From a virus: a DNA stretch of 25,000 nt. Position 1 is the first letter of the stretch. The number at the start of each line of letters is the position of its first letter. The stretch spans positions 1 to 25,000 of the IMG/VR virus record IMGVR_UViG_3300000117_000226; one strand, given 5' to 3'. The position numbers were made by a program, and so were the translations under genes. The notes under the pieces are model-generated. The model was not told the DNA's origin. It did not search any database and worked only from the letters and a program-made list of their open reading frames with translations. Of this stretch, positions 6,933-15,623 are shown in pieces.

Positions 6933-8811
6933 GTTTACCGTTACAGCCATTGACAAGACAAAGGCAACCTTTAGAACTATTGGCATGGGCTTGAGCAAGC
7001 TTGGCGGTATTGCTAAAAGCGCAGGGCTTGCCGCTACCGGAGTCGGTGCAGCTTTTGCTTTTATGCTTAAGAAAACCGCCGATGGCATTGACGAGACGGG
7101 TAAATTGTCTAGGCAATTGGGGATGAGCGTTAAAGCGCTTGAAACTTTTAAGCATGCCGCAGAAATTGGCGGCTCTTCTTTAGATACTCTTGCAAGAGCA
7201 TCCAAACAGCTTTCAAAAAACACTTTAGATTTTGTGGTAAAGGGAACGGGTGAGGCGGCAGATTCATTTAAACTTTTAGGTTTAAGCGCGTCAGACTTGC
7301 GGCCCGTTATGAATGATTCAGTGGCTTTAATGTCACTTATTGGTGACAAGTTCAATGAGATGCCCGAAGGGGCCGTAAAGACCGCAGCCGCTTATAAGCT
7401 TTTTGGTTCAAGAGCTACCGAAATGATCAATGTTTTGGAAGGCGGCAGCCAAGCTTTTAACAAGTTTTCCGAAGATGCCGAACGTTTTGGCCTTGTTTTG
7501 GAAGAAAAACAAGTCAAAGCCGTTGAAAATGCCAATGATGAGCTTGTGAGATTTGGCGGCGTAATTCGAGGTATTGCCAAGCAAATGACAGCGGAGTTAT
7601 TTCCAAAAATTGGAGAGATAGCCACACAGTTAAGAGAAAAGATCTTAAAAAGCATTGAAAATTCTTACGGCAGTGTAAGAAATTTAGGGAAAGATTTAGC
7701 CGACCGCATTGCAGCAGCTTCCAAATTTGCAGCCCTTAACATTTTAAAAGCGGTTAAAGGAATAACTACGGGCATATTGACAATTACAAAAGCGATGACA
7801 ACGGCCCTAAACCTCTTTATTCAAGGCGTTGAAGAATTAGCAATTGCTTTGATGCCATTTAAAGAAATGTACGAAAAGGGCTTAACGGGTTTTTTCTTTG
7901 GTGGTGGTTTTGGTACAGGCGTAGAAGATCCAAGGCTTGAGCAGCAAGAGCGGCAAAAAAAGATTGCTCAAATGAGAAAAGGCACAATGGCAAAATCTCT
8001 AACGGGCATGGAACAAGGCATTGCTGAAAGCATAGAAAATACAAGCAGCTATTTTGATACAGCGTCTAAGTGGATAGAAGACTTTTCGCTAAAAGATGAA
8101 AAAGTTAGGGAGACTTCAAAGGTTGTTGGCGAACAACTCGAAAAAAATAAAACGACAATGGAGCAAACGCCAGCCGCGGCTAATGAAATTACAAATGCTC
8201 TTGAACGCATGAAAGGTTCCGCTGAAAAAGCGGGCGATATCATAGCTAACAATTTTGAAGACGCAATATTTAAAGCAAAATCTTTTGAAGATTCAATAAA
8301 ATCTATTGCCGATGAGCTTGCAAGATTAGCTTTTCGTGAAGCGGTGACAAAACCTTTTGCTGAATTTATATCTAGCTCCATTTCAGGCTTGATGAGTCCA
8401 GTTGATACAAAAGCGGCTTCTATTGCATCGGCTAAAGGTAATGCCTTTATGAGTGGTAAATTACTACCTTTTGCAAATGGCGGCATAGTTTCAACACCTA
8501 CAAGCTTTGCTCTTGCAGGCAGTCGGGGATTGATGGCCGAGGCTGGCAGCGAAGCAATTTTACCATTAAAGCGCTCATCAAGTGGTGTTTTGGGCGTAGA
8601 ATCTAGCGGTTCGGGTTCTAAAGTGTCAGTTAATATTATTGATCAAAGAAGTACAGGGGCAGCGGCGCAAGTTAGCGAAGAGCGCGGACAAGATGGCAGC
8701 CGAAGCATAAATGTAGTAATTCGCGACGAAGTAAAACGAGGTTTTGCCGAAGGCTCTTTTGACAAATCTTTGCGCGTTTTTGGAATAAGTAGAGGGGGCA
8801 TAAGACGATGA
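6910..8811 (+). CDS. Tail tape measure protein
   Basis: This 633-aa protein fixes tail length and is ejected into the host with the DNA. It has an N-terminal helical region with a Gly/Ala-rich hydrophobic stretch (about 33-55). Long heptad-like helices follow, including the D-E-T-G-K-L-S-R-Q-L-G-M-S segment typical of tape measures. Near the end comes the familiar F-A-N-G-G-I-V-S-T-P-T-S-F with G-L-M-A-E-A-G-S-E-A-I-L-P-L. Applying the usual rule of about 0.15 nm per residue suggests a tail near 95 nm (inference). The start overlaps the chaperone extension. The end overlaps the next gene by ATGA. Confidence 0.92.
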   Translation: MARKDQLKFTVTAIDKTKATFRTIGMGLSKLGGIAKSAGLAATGVGAAFAFMLKKTADGIDETGKLSRQLGMSVKALETFKHAAEIGGSSLDTLARASKQLSKNTLDFVVKGTGEAADSFKLLGLSASDLRPVMNDSVALMSLIGDKFNEMPEGAVKTAAAYKLFGSRATEMINVLEGGSQAFNKFSEDAERFGLVLEEKQVKAVENANDELVRFGGVIRGIAKQMTAELFPKIGEIATQLREKILKSIENSYGSVRNLGKDLADRIAAASKFAALNILKAVKGITTGILTITKAMTTALNLFIQGVEELAIALMPFKEMYEKGLTGFFFGGGFGTGVEDPRLEQQERQKKIAQMRKGTMAKSLTGMEQGIAESIENTSSYFDTASKWIEDFSLKDEKVRETSKVVGEQLEKNKTTMEQTPAAANEITNALERMKGSAEKAGDIIANNFEDAIFKAKSFEDSIKSIADELARLAFREAVTKPFAEFISSSISGLMSPVDTKAASIASAKGNAFMSGKLLPFANGGIVSTPTSFALAGSRGLMAEAGSEAILPLKRSSSGVLGVESSGSGSKVSVNIIDQRSTGAAAQVSEERGQDGSRSINVVIRDEVKRGFAEGSFDKSLRVFGISRGGIRR

Positions 8812-9152
8812 GCTGGCCAGGGACTTTACCCGTAGCAATAGCCGATGGCTATCAGGAAGTTTTTGCGGATAACACTATTCGCTCACAAATGGAAACGGGC
8901 TATCCAAAAGTTCGCAAGCGATCAACCGCAGCGCCTTCTATGCTAAGCTTAGTTTTTCACATGACAGCGGCACAAGTGACAACTTTAAACACTTTCTTTT
9001 CTACTACCCAAAACGACGGGGTAGATACCTTTACAATGACGCACCCAAGAACGGCTGTTACAGAAACTTTTCGCTTCTTAAGCGCGCCCGAAATTAGCAT
9101 TTCAAACGGTATTGACTACCGAGTAAGTATTAAGTTGGAGCAACTACCCTAA
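8808..9152 (+). CDS. Minor tail protein (gpM-like position)
   Basis: This 114-aa protein begins M-S-W-P-G-T-L-P and contains S-L-V-F-H-M-T-A-A-Q-V and the late pattern F-R-F-L-S-A-P-E-I-S. Short proteins like this follow the tape measure in lambda-like tails and form part of the distal tail or tip assembly (lambda gpM equivalent). AGAGGGGG at 8790-8797 lies 10 bases before ATG 8808, inside the end of the tape-measure gene. Overlaps of ATGA upstream and TAATG downstream point to coupled translation. Function comes from position and family pattern; no catalytic motif is seen. Confidence 0.65.
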   Translation: MSWPGTLPVAIADGYQEVFADNTIRSQMETGYPKVRKRSTAAPSMLSLVFHMTAAQVTTLNTFFSTTQNDGVDTFTMTHPRTAVTETFRFLSAPEISISNGIDYRVSIKLEQLP

Positions 9153-9625
9153 TGGCTAGATCACTTTCTACCACAGCTAAACAAGCCATTTTTTCACAAG
9201 AAACGAACGAAGTTTTCTTGATGATTATAGAAATTGATCATACCGATTTAGCAAGCCCGATCCGTGTTGTTAACAACTGGGAAAATATAACTAGCAACGG
9301 CAACCTTTACACAGCCTACCCTTTTCAATTTGCTTTACCTGGTGAAGATGGCGAGAGTATGGAACAGGTGCAGCTAACTATTAGCAATGTAGATAAACTT
9401 TTAGTTGAGGGTGTGCGCTCTATATCGAGTCCTTTGGATTTAACTTTAAACGTTATTTTGGCAAGCGATCCCGACACCATCGAGGCCGGGCCGTTTAATA
9501 TGAAAATTCGCAATGTCGAATATAACGCAGAAACGTTGACGGGAACTTGCATTTTTAATGATTTGCTAAACGAACCCTACCCTGCTGGAACTTATACACC
9601 CGCTGACTATCCAGGGCTTTTTTAA
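9152..9625 (+). CDS. DUF1833-like minor tail protein (gpL-like position)
   Basis: This 157-aa protein carries the DUF1833-type pattern: an N-terminal A-K-Q-A-I-F-S-Q-E-T-N-E-V-F-L-M-I-I-E-I, a central F-A-L-P-G-E-D-G-E-S-M segment, and a C-terminal region ending N-E-P-Y-P-A-G-T-Y-T-P. Members of this family sit before the NlpC/P60 peptidase and tip protein genes in many proteobacterial phages and are taken as tail-tip components. It overlaps the previous gene by one base (TAATG). The role in the tip complex is inferred from synteny. Confidence 0.72.
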   Translation: MARSLSTTAKQAIFSQETNEVFLMIIEIDHTDLASPIRVVNNWENITSNGNLYTAYPFQFALPGEDGESMEQVQLTISNVDKLLVEGVRSISSPLDLTLNVILASDPDTIEAGPFNMKIRNVEYNAETLTGTCIFNDLLNEPYPAGTYTPADYPGLF

Positions 9626-9674
9626 GTTTTTGAAACTTTTATCTTTTTCGTGACGCTACGGAAATGGTCGAAGA

Positions 9675-9692
9675 TGTAAAGCGGGTTTTACA
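9675..9692. repeat. Imperfect copy of the TGTAAAGC palindrome
   Basis: TGTAAA and TTTACA flank GCGGGT at 9675-9692. Seven of nine positions per half are symmetric. It lies in the 79-base gap before the peptidase gene, directly upstream of its SD. It resembles the palindromes at 10210 and 22593. Confidence 0.45.
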
Positions 9693-9704
9693 AAGGGGGG
9701 TAAA

Positions 9705-10115
9705 ATGCAAACTTTTTGGTTACAAGACTATATAGGCATCGAGTTCGAAGAACGCGGGCGCTTTAAAAAAGTAGATTGTTGGGGCTTATTTAGACGTGTT
9801 TACTGTGAAAGGTTTGGCGTTTTATTGCCAAGCTTTACAGACTACGAAAGTACAAAAGAGATTGAGCAAATAGCCAAAATTGTTAAAGGCAACGAAGACG
9901 AAGGCGGCTTCAAAGAAATACCTTTTGATAAGAGAGGCTTTGCAGATTTAATCCTTTTTCGAATCCAAGGCCAGCCCGTACACGTTGGATTGATTGTAAA
10001 TCATTATTTGATGTTACATATTGAAAAGGGTAAAAATTCTTGTTTAGAGAAGTACAAAACTGCCCGTTGGAAACCCCGAATTTATAAAGTTTTCAGACAT
10101 GAGAAGTTTTTATAA
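9705..10115 (+). CDS. NlpC/P60-type tail-tip peptidase (gpK C-terminal domain type)
   Basis: This 136-aa protein has D-C-W-G-L-F-R-R-V-Y with the likely nucleophile Cys25. G-F-A-D-L-I-L-F and H-V-G-L-I-V-N follow, with His93 as the probable second catalytic residue and His105 as a further candidate. These are the core motifs of NlpC/P60 cysteine peptidases that cut cell-wall peptides. In lambda gpK this domain follows a Mov34/JAB domain, which is absent here. A role in local wall opening during DNA injection is the usual interpretation. GGGGGG lies before ATG 9705. The stop overlaps the next start (TAATG). Confidence 0.8.
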   Translation: MQTFWLQDYIGIEFEERGRFKKVDCWGLFRRVYCERFGVLLPSFTDYESTKEIEQIAKIVKGNEDEGGFKEIPFDKRGFADLILFRIQGQPVHVGLIVNHYLMLHIEKGKNSCLEKYKTARWKPRIYKVFRHEKFL

Positions 10116-13100
10116 TGTCCGATGAAATCAAAGTTCAAACCTTGCCGCACCTTTTTTCTTACTATCGAGTAGAAAGTGCAGCGCCTGCAAAATCAAGAGT
10201 AAGCGACCTTGTAAAGCACGCTTTACATGACAAGCTTTTACAAAGTCACGCTAGTGTTTGGATATCGGACAAAGATTTTGAGCTTGATCCGCTTTATGTA
10301 AAGCCAGAAAACTTTGATACAACGATAGTAAAAGGCGATACAGTAGTTACCATCAAAGTTTGTCCCCAAGGCGGCGGCGGTGGCGGCAGTGGCAAAGACG
10401 TTTTAAGAATTGTTGCAACTGTCGCATTAATAGCCGTTGGCGCGCAATTTGGCGGTGCTGTTGGCGGCTTCATGGGCTTTAAAGCTACTACCGCGCAAAC
10501 TGTTGGAATGGCAACAATCATGACAGTTGGGCAATTTGCCGTTAATTCTCTTATTCCACCACCAAGAGCAAACTTTGATAGAGGCGGCAGCGATGTTAGA
10601 GAGTCCCCCACACTAAAAATTACAGGTTCACAAAACAACGCTAATCCTTACGGCGTAGTCCCTCGCGTTTTTGGTCGTTATAAAGTTTATCCCACACTTG
10701 CAGCGCAGCCCTACACTGAAATTTCAGGAAATGAGCAATACTTGCGCTTGCTCTTTGATTTTGGATATGGCGAGCTTCAGTTATCCGACCTAAAGATAGG
10801 AAATACAGACCTTTCCGACTTTGAAGACGTAGAAACAGAAATTCAATATGGCACAGGCGCGGAAAATGATTTTAAGCTTTATTCAACGGATATTAGTCCC
10901 GACCCCCAAAACATACTTGTTAGCGCATCAGGCGGCGCACAAACAATCACAACAGCCACAAATACAAATGAGGCCGTTATAGATGGCTATTTTGTCGGCA
11001 TGTTTGATTTTGACGCACAAGATAATTATTATCGCGATGCTACGGTACAAATAAAATATGAATACAAGCAAGTAGACGCTGGATCTTGGACAACTTACGC
11101 AACAAGAACCTATACCAACAACACAAAACAACAATGGTATGTTAGCGAAAGAATATCTTTTGCCAGTGCAGATCAATATGACATCCGCTTAACACGTTTA
11201 ACGGCTGATAGCGCCGTAGATACAAAAGTTGATCAATTTTATATTAGCAATTTAAAGAGCGTAAAACAAACAAGTCCGATCAACGTTTCAGGGCATTGCA
11301 TGGTAGCTATGAGAATAAAAGCCACCGATCAATTAAACGGCGTTGTCGATCAGTTCAACGCAATTGCACAAGCAAAGCTTGAAAAATGGAACGGCAGCGC
11401 ATGGACTAGCGCCGTGGCAACAAGAAATCCTGCATGGGCTTTTGCCGAAGTTTTAAGAGGAGCCGCAAACGCTAATCCCGTTGATGATAGTTTAATTGAT
11501 GGTGACGGTTTAAAAAATTGGGCAGACGCTTGCGACGCTTTAGCGCAAGATGGACAAGCTAAATGGCAATTTGACGCGGTTATTGATTATGGCACAACCG
11601 TTTTTGAGCTTTTAAGGGATATAGCAGCCGCAGGCCGAGCGTCTTTTGCAATGGTAGACGGCAAATATACAGTTGTTCGAGACATTGAACAATCAACGCC
11701 AGTTCAGCATTTCACACCAAGAAATAGTTTTGGCTTTTCTTCCGTTAAAGTTTTTAAAGAAGAGATACACGGCATAAAATGCCGATATATAGACCCAAGC
11801 CGCGATTATCAGCAGCAAGAAGTTATTGCTTATGATGACGGCTACAGCGCTGCAAACGCTAGTAAATTTGAAGCGATGCAAGTTTGGGGATGTACAAGCG
11901 AAAACCAAGCATGGAGAGAAGGCCGCTATCTTTTAGCGTCGGCAAGGTTAAGACCCGAAGTCTATAGCCTAACTTGTGATATTGAAAATCTTATTTGTAC
12001 AAGAGGCGACCTTGTAAAAGTTTTGCATGATGTAACAAGCATTGGGCAAAAGGGCGCTAGAATCAAAAGCGTAACAACAGACGGCGGCGGCGACGCAACG
12101 CATATCACGATTGACGAAGAAGTTACTATGTTAAGCGGTTTAACTTATAATGTAAGAATCCGAGCAAGTGACGGCACAAGCTCTTTGCATAGCGTAGTAA
12201 ATCCCGTAGATACCGTTACGCAACTAGAATTTACAACAGCCATACCAGCGGCAAGCATACCAGTCGCAGGCGACTTGATACAATTTGGCCAAACTAGTTT
12301 AGAAAGCGTAGATCTAATTGTTAAAAGTATTGAGCCAGGCTCAGATTTAAGCGCACGTTTAACACTTGTTGACGCAGCGCCAGCAATTTTAAGCGCCGAC
12401 ACTGGGAGCATACCCGCTTTTGATCCCAAAATAACAAATACACCACCAAGATTTAGGGCTTTGCCCGATACTCCCCATATACTACAGGTATATAGTGATG
12501 AAAACGCCTTAATCATAAATTCGGACGGCAGCACAACGCCGCAAATTATTATAGACATTGAGCCGCAAGATTTAGGAGCCAGTGTACAAAGAGAATTTAT
12601 TGAATATCGCTACAAAGCTAGCAATGAACAAAAATACAGAATGTTTAAATTGCCAGGCGACACGACTAGAATTTTTATTTTTCCCGTTTTGGAAAATGGA
12701 GTTTACGATTTAGGAGTTAGGGCCGTTTCGCACCCTGGCGAAGTTTCAGCGTGGAAAACTTATTTAAATTATGAAGTTGTAGGAAGATCAACAGCGCCCG
12801 CAGCTGTCCAAAACTTTGCAATTAATATTGTAGATACAACCGCTTATTTAACTTGGGACGCAAACACTGAAAGCGATCTAGATTATTACCAAATTAAGTT
12901 TACGACCAAAACAAGCGGACAAACTTTTGAAAATGGCATAGATCTTTTCCCTAGAATCCCAAAAACAATAACTGGCGTAACAAGTCCAGCGATGACGGGG
13001 ACTTATTTTATAAAAGCCGTTGACACTCTTGGGAAAAAATCCGTCACAGCAACAGAAATCACAACTATTTTTGAGTCGGTCAAAGATATTAACGTGATTG

Positions 13101-13873
13101 AAACGCAAACAGAAAGCCCGACATATCCAGGCAGCAAAACAAATTGTATAGTCTCAGATGGGTATCTAAAGCTCGACAACTCGACGCTTTGGGACGATAT
13201 GATTGGGAATATGGACGACTGGCTAGGGCTTTTAGATGCTGGACAAGGCAGCGTTTACAGTTCGGGAACTTATGAGTTTGAAAATCCCGTTGATTTGGGC
13301 AGCGTTTACACAAGCCGAGTTACTTCTAATATTGATCAATTCGCAATTGACTACGCAAACAGTTTTGATTCTCTACAAGGTTTGTTAGATCAATTAGAGG
13401 GCAATTGGGACGATTTAAACACCACTACAGCGCCCGATGTTAACGTAAAATTACAAGTGGCTTTAACCGATGACGACCCAAGCGGCACGCCTACATGGTC
13501 CGCATGGCAAGATTTCTTTGTTGGGGAATACAGAGCGCGCGGCTTGAAATTTAGAGCGCAACTAATATCAAATAACGTTTATCAAACGCCAAGAATTGAA
13601 ACTCTATCCGTTACAGTTGATATGCCCGACAGAGTAGACGGCGCAAGCGATTTATCAAGCGGCGCTGGAGCTTATGCAATTACCTATTCACCAGCTTTTA
13701 AAAGCGTCAAAGCGATAGGGATAGCTTTACAAGACGGCCAGCAAGGGGACTACTACGAGATAACTAGCAAGTCGACTACTGGCTTTACAATAACATTTAA
13801 AAATTCGCTAGGTACAGCCGTAGACCGCACGTTTGATTGGTCAACTATCGGCTATGGACACCTGGCAAGCTAA
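10115..13873 (+). CDS. Host-specificity / tail tip protein (TipJ, lambda gpJ type)
   Basis: This 1252-aa protein is the largest in the window and forms the central tip that contacts the host receptor. Residues 1-88 look like a ubiquitin-like beta domain. They are followed by a Gly run and a long hydrophobic Ala/Gly segment (about 98-150), as in TipJ proteins, where an I-like domain is joined to J. Next come N-P-Y-G-V-V-P-R-V-F-G and F-D-F-G-Y-G-E-L, then N-P-A-W-A-F-A-E-V-L-R-G-A, all typical of the J core. One or two fibronectin III-like domains occupy about 790-970 (A-Y-L-T-W-D-A-N). The C-terminal 250 residues are beta-rich and are the likely receptor-binding part. It is about the same size as lambda gpJ (1132 aa). 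Confidence 0.9.
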   Translation: MSDEIKVQTLPHLFSYYRVESAAPAKSRVSDLVKHALHDKLLQSHASVWISDKDFELDPLYVKPENFDTTIVKGDTVVTIKVCPQGGGGGGSGKDVLRIVATVALIAVGAQFGGAVGGFMGFKATTAQTVGMATIMTVGQFAVNSLIPPPRANFDRGGSDVRESPTLKITGSQNNANPYGVVPRVFGRYKVYPTLAAQPYTEISGNEQYLRLLFDFGYGELQLSDLKIGNTDLSDFEDVETEIQYGTGAENDFKLYSTDISPDPQNILVSASGGAQTITTATNTNEAVIDGYFVGMFDFDAQDNYYRDATVQIKYEYKQVDAGSWTTYATRTYTNNTKQQWYVSERISFASADQYDIRLTRLTADSAVDTKVDQFYISNLKSVKQTSPINVSGHCMVAMRIKATDQLNGVVDQFNAIAQAKLEKWNGSAWTSAVATRNPAWAFAEVLRGAANANPVDDSLIDGDGLKNWADACDALAQDGQAKWQFDAVIDYGTTVFELLRDIAAAGRASFAMVDGKYTVVRDIEQSTPVQHFTPRNSFGFSSVKVFKEEIHGIKCRYIDPSRDYQQQEVIAYDDGYSAANASKFEAMQVWGCTSENQAWREGRYLLASARLRPEVYSLTCDIENLICTRGDLVKVLHDVTSIGQKGARIKSVTTDGGGDATHITIDEEVTMLSGLTYNVRIRASDGTSSLHSVVNPVDTVTQLEFTTAIPAASIPVAGDLIQFGQTSLESVDLIVKSIEPGSDLSARLTLVDAAPAILSADTGSIPAFDPKITNTPPRFRALPDTPHILQVYSDENALIINSDGSTTPQIIIDIEPQDLGASVQREFIEYRYKASNEQKYRMFKLPGDTTRIFIFPVLENGVYDLGVRAVSHPGEVSAWKTYLNYEVVGRSTAPAAVQNFAINIVDTTAYLTWDANTESDLDYYQIKFTTKTSGQTFENGIDLFPRIPKTITGVTSPAMTGTYFIKAVDTLGKKSVTATEITTIFESVKDINVIETQTESPTYPGSKTNCIVSDGYLKLDNSTLWDDMIGNMDDWLGLLDAGQGSVYSSGTYEFENPVDLGSVYTSRVTSNIDQFAIDYANSFDSLQGLLDQLEGNWDDLNTTTAPDVNVKLQVALTDDDPSGTPTWSAWQDFFVGEYRARGLKFRAQLISNNVYQTPRIETLSVTVDMPDRVDGASDLSSGAGAYAITYSPAFKSVKAIGIALQDGQQGDYYEITSKSTTGFTITFKNSLGTAVDRTFDWSTIGYGHLAS
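10210..10227. repeat. Near-perfect TGTAAAGC palindrome inside the tip gene
   Basis: TGTAAAGCACGCTTTACA at 10210-10227 has one asymmetric position pair. The identity to the 22593 copy reaches a few bases beyond both ends. It lies about 100 bases into the tip gene, in codons for L-V-K-H-A-L-H. Confidence 0.55.
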
Positions 13874-13887
13874 AGGGGAAAAATATC

Positions 13888-15234
13888 ATGGCGCAACATG
13901 ACTACAACATAGCAAATGACGGAGCAGCCGCCGTGCGCTCTGATATCAACAACGCTTTGAGCGCAATTGTTAGCAACAATTCAGGCGCTACAGAGCCAAG
14001 CACAATGTTTGCTTATCAATATTGGTATGACACAAGCACCAACATTTTAAAGCAAAGAAATAGCGCCAACGACGCTTGGATAAGTATTTTTGAACTTGAT
14101 CAAACAGGGGATTTAGTTGCCGATCTAACAACTACAGATTTAACCGTATCTAGAGCATTAACTAATAGCGCAATGCGCTTAATACCTGGACACGTTGAAA
14201 ACCTATCAATGAGCCTATCAGCCGGCGTTTTAACGCTTAAAGGTGGAGATGGTAACGATTTATCAGCCACTAACCCCGCTTATGTTTGCACCCTTTCAAA
14301 TGTTACCGATGGAAAGCCAATATTACACACAATCACAAGCAATCAGACTTTAACCGAGGGTGACATTGACAATAACTTGTTGGGCTTTCTCACAAGCGTT
14401 GCTGTTCCAACAGATGTTACTTTAGGCGTTTATCTTGTCGCAAACGATAGCGACGCATCCCCAACTTTTATGATAAGCCGAAATCTTTTTGCAAAAATAA
14501 CACCCGCCGCCGCAAATATTGGCGCACCAGATGATTCAGTAGCCGACGCGTTTGGAGATTTTTTTAGTTTTAGCAACATTGACGAAGCAACCTATAACGG
14601 CAACGCTTGCGAGCTAGTCGGCTTAATCCGCGCTCAAATGGACGCTACCGACGCTTGGACAATTCAAGCATTGGACAATGAAAAAGACGGTTTTGGAAAA
14701 AAACCAAAATGCGAAGAAGGAGACTGGGAGTTTATTTCTAAATCTGAAGCTAGCACAGATGCCAGCATTGATATTGCACTTCCTATTCAATACAAAAGTT
14801 TTAAAATCGTTATGGACGGTATAGACGCGGACACGTCAGGAGGTGATTTATATTTAAGGTTCTCAAATGATAATGGCGCTACTTTTGAAACTACCTCATA
14901 TATCTATGAGCATGCGAGGATTGTAGGAGGTTCTCAAACAAACAACTCGGCAAGCTCTGCTTCTCAAATTTTAATTGCAGAAAATGATAGAGCTAATGGA
15001 GATGGAATTTATGGTGAGATTATTTTATATAACACAGATGATGCTTCAAATAACACTTATTTAACAAGTAGATCTACCCACACAGGAACGGGCGGGACAG
15101 CTTATAATTATGAAACCCATTTGGGCGCAAGAAGAGGAGCTAACGAAATCACCGATGCCGTTAGGTTCTTATTCTCATCTGGAAATGTTCAGGGTGGTAA
15201 ATTTTATTTATACGGAATGAAGGAAACAACATAA
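13888..15234 (+). CDS. Tail fibre / receptor-contact protein
   Basis: This 448-aa protein starts at ATG 13888 rather than the upstream in-frame 13837, because AAGGGG at 13873-13878 is well spaced and 13837 lies deep inside the tip gene. The N-terminus (H-D-Y-N-I-A-N-D-G-A-A-A-V-R-S-D-I-N) and F-A-Y-Q-Y-W-Y-D-T-S-T match the attachment modules of many environmental phage fibres. The middle (about 110-280) and the C-terminal beta-rich domain (about 285-448) have no motif I recognise. The C-terminal domain is likely the variable host-contact part. Its location right after the tip gene fits a side or accessory tip fibre. Confidence 0.78.
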   Translation: MAQHDYNIANDGAAAVRSDINNALSAIVSNNSGATEPSTMFAYQYWYDTSTNILKQRNSANDAWISIFELDQTGDLVADLTTTDLTVSRALTNSAMRLIPGHVENLSMSLSAGVLTLKGGDGNDLSATNPAYVCTLSNVTDGKPILHTITSNQTLTEGDIDNNLLGFLTSVAVPTDVTLGVYLVANDSDASPTFMISRNLFAKITPAAANIGAPDDSVADAFGDFFSFSNIDEATYNGNACELVGLIRAQMDATDAWTIQALDNEKDGFGKKPKCEEGDWEFISKSEASTDASIDIALPIQYKSFKIVMDGIDADTSGGDLYLRFSNDNGATFETTSYIYEHARIVGGSQTNNSASSASQILIAENDRANGDGIYGEIILYNTDDASNNTYLTSRSTHTGTGGTAYNYETHLGARRGANEITDAVRFLFSSGNVQGGKFYLYGMKETT

Positions 15235-15461
15235 TGCACAAGTTGGTTAAAGGCGTTAGAGTCGAAATGACAGCGGCAGAAATTGCCGAGCATGAAGCGA
15301 CCCAAGCGCAAGCACAAAAAGATAAAGAACAGGCAGAGGCCGCAAGGCAGGCTTTGCTTGAGCAAAAGATTAATTCTTTAAAAGCAGATGGTTTGTCGCA
15401 AACAAGCATCGAGCTTCTTTTACCAGAAAGCAAAGAATACTTTGAAAATGAAGGGGCATAA
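15234..15461 (+). CDS. Small coiled-coil protein, possible fibre-assembly partner
   Basis: This 75-aa protein opens V-K-G-V-R-V-E-M-T-A-A-E-I-A-E-H-E-A. That pattern is often seen in short proteins encoded just after tail fibres, with a Gln/Glu/Ala-rich coiled coil to about residue 50. It starts in a TAATG overlap with the fibre gene, so translation is coupled. A chaperone-like role in fibre folding is plausible by analogy with other phages but is not shown here. Confidence 0.55.
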   Translation: MHKLVKGVRVEMTAAEIAEHEATQAQAQKDKEQAEAARQALLEQKINSLKADGLSQTSIELLLPESKEYFENEGA

Positions 15462-15462
15462 G

Positions 15463-15618
15463 ATGAAAATAGCGCTTTTAGTTTTGGTCGTTTTGGCAGG
15501 CGTTGGATCAGGATTTTATCTCAAAGATGATAATCTAATTGAAGAGGCAGCCGAGGCCGTTATCAAACATGAGACTGGCCTTGATATTGATTTAACACCC
15601 GATAGCGAAGAGGAATAA
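15463..15618 (+). CDS. Small single-pass membrane protein, unknown function
   Basis: This 51-aa protein starts at ATG 15463, with AAGGGG at 15451-15456. The upstream in-frame start at 15388 lacks an SD and lies inside the previous gene. Residues 3-20 (A-L-L-V-L-V-V-L-A-G-V-G-S-G-F) form a membrane or signal-anchor helix. The rest is acidic, with I-K-H-E-T-G-L-D-I-D-L-T-P-D-S. Small proteins with this tail occur in other tailed phages, usually near lysis or fibre genes. It ends 5 bases before the convergent recT stop. A lysis-related role cannot be excluded; no holin signature is decisive. Confidence 0.6.
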   Translation: MKIALLVLVVLAGVGSGFYLKDDNLIEEAAEAVIKHETGLDIDLTPDSEEE

Positions 15619-15623
15619 AAACT

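Noticed and set aside
8049-8486. 145-aa open frame on the minus strand
   Set aside because: It is antisense to the tape measure and has the Ala/Ser-rich composition expected from reverse reading of helical coding DNA; no SD.
10294-10638. Pro-rich open frame on the minus strand
   Set aside because: It is the reverse of the Gly-rich and hydrophobic part of the tip protein; the proline runs come from antisense glycine codons.
12145-12558. 137-aa open frame on the minus strand
   Set aside because: It is entirely inside the tip-protein gene, without SD or domain pattern; a shadow.
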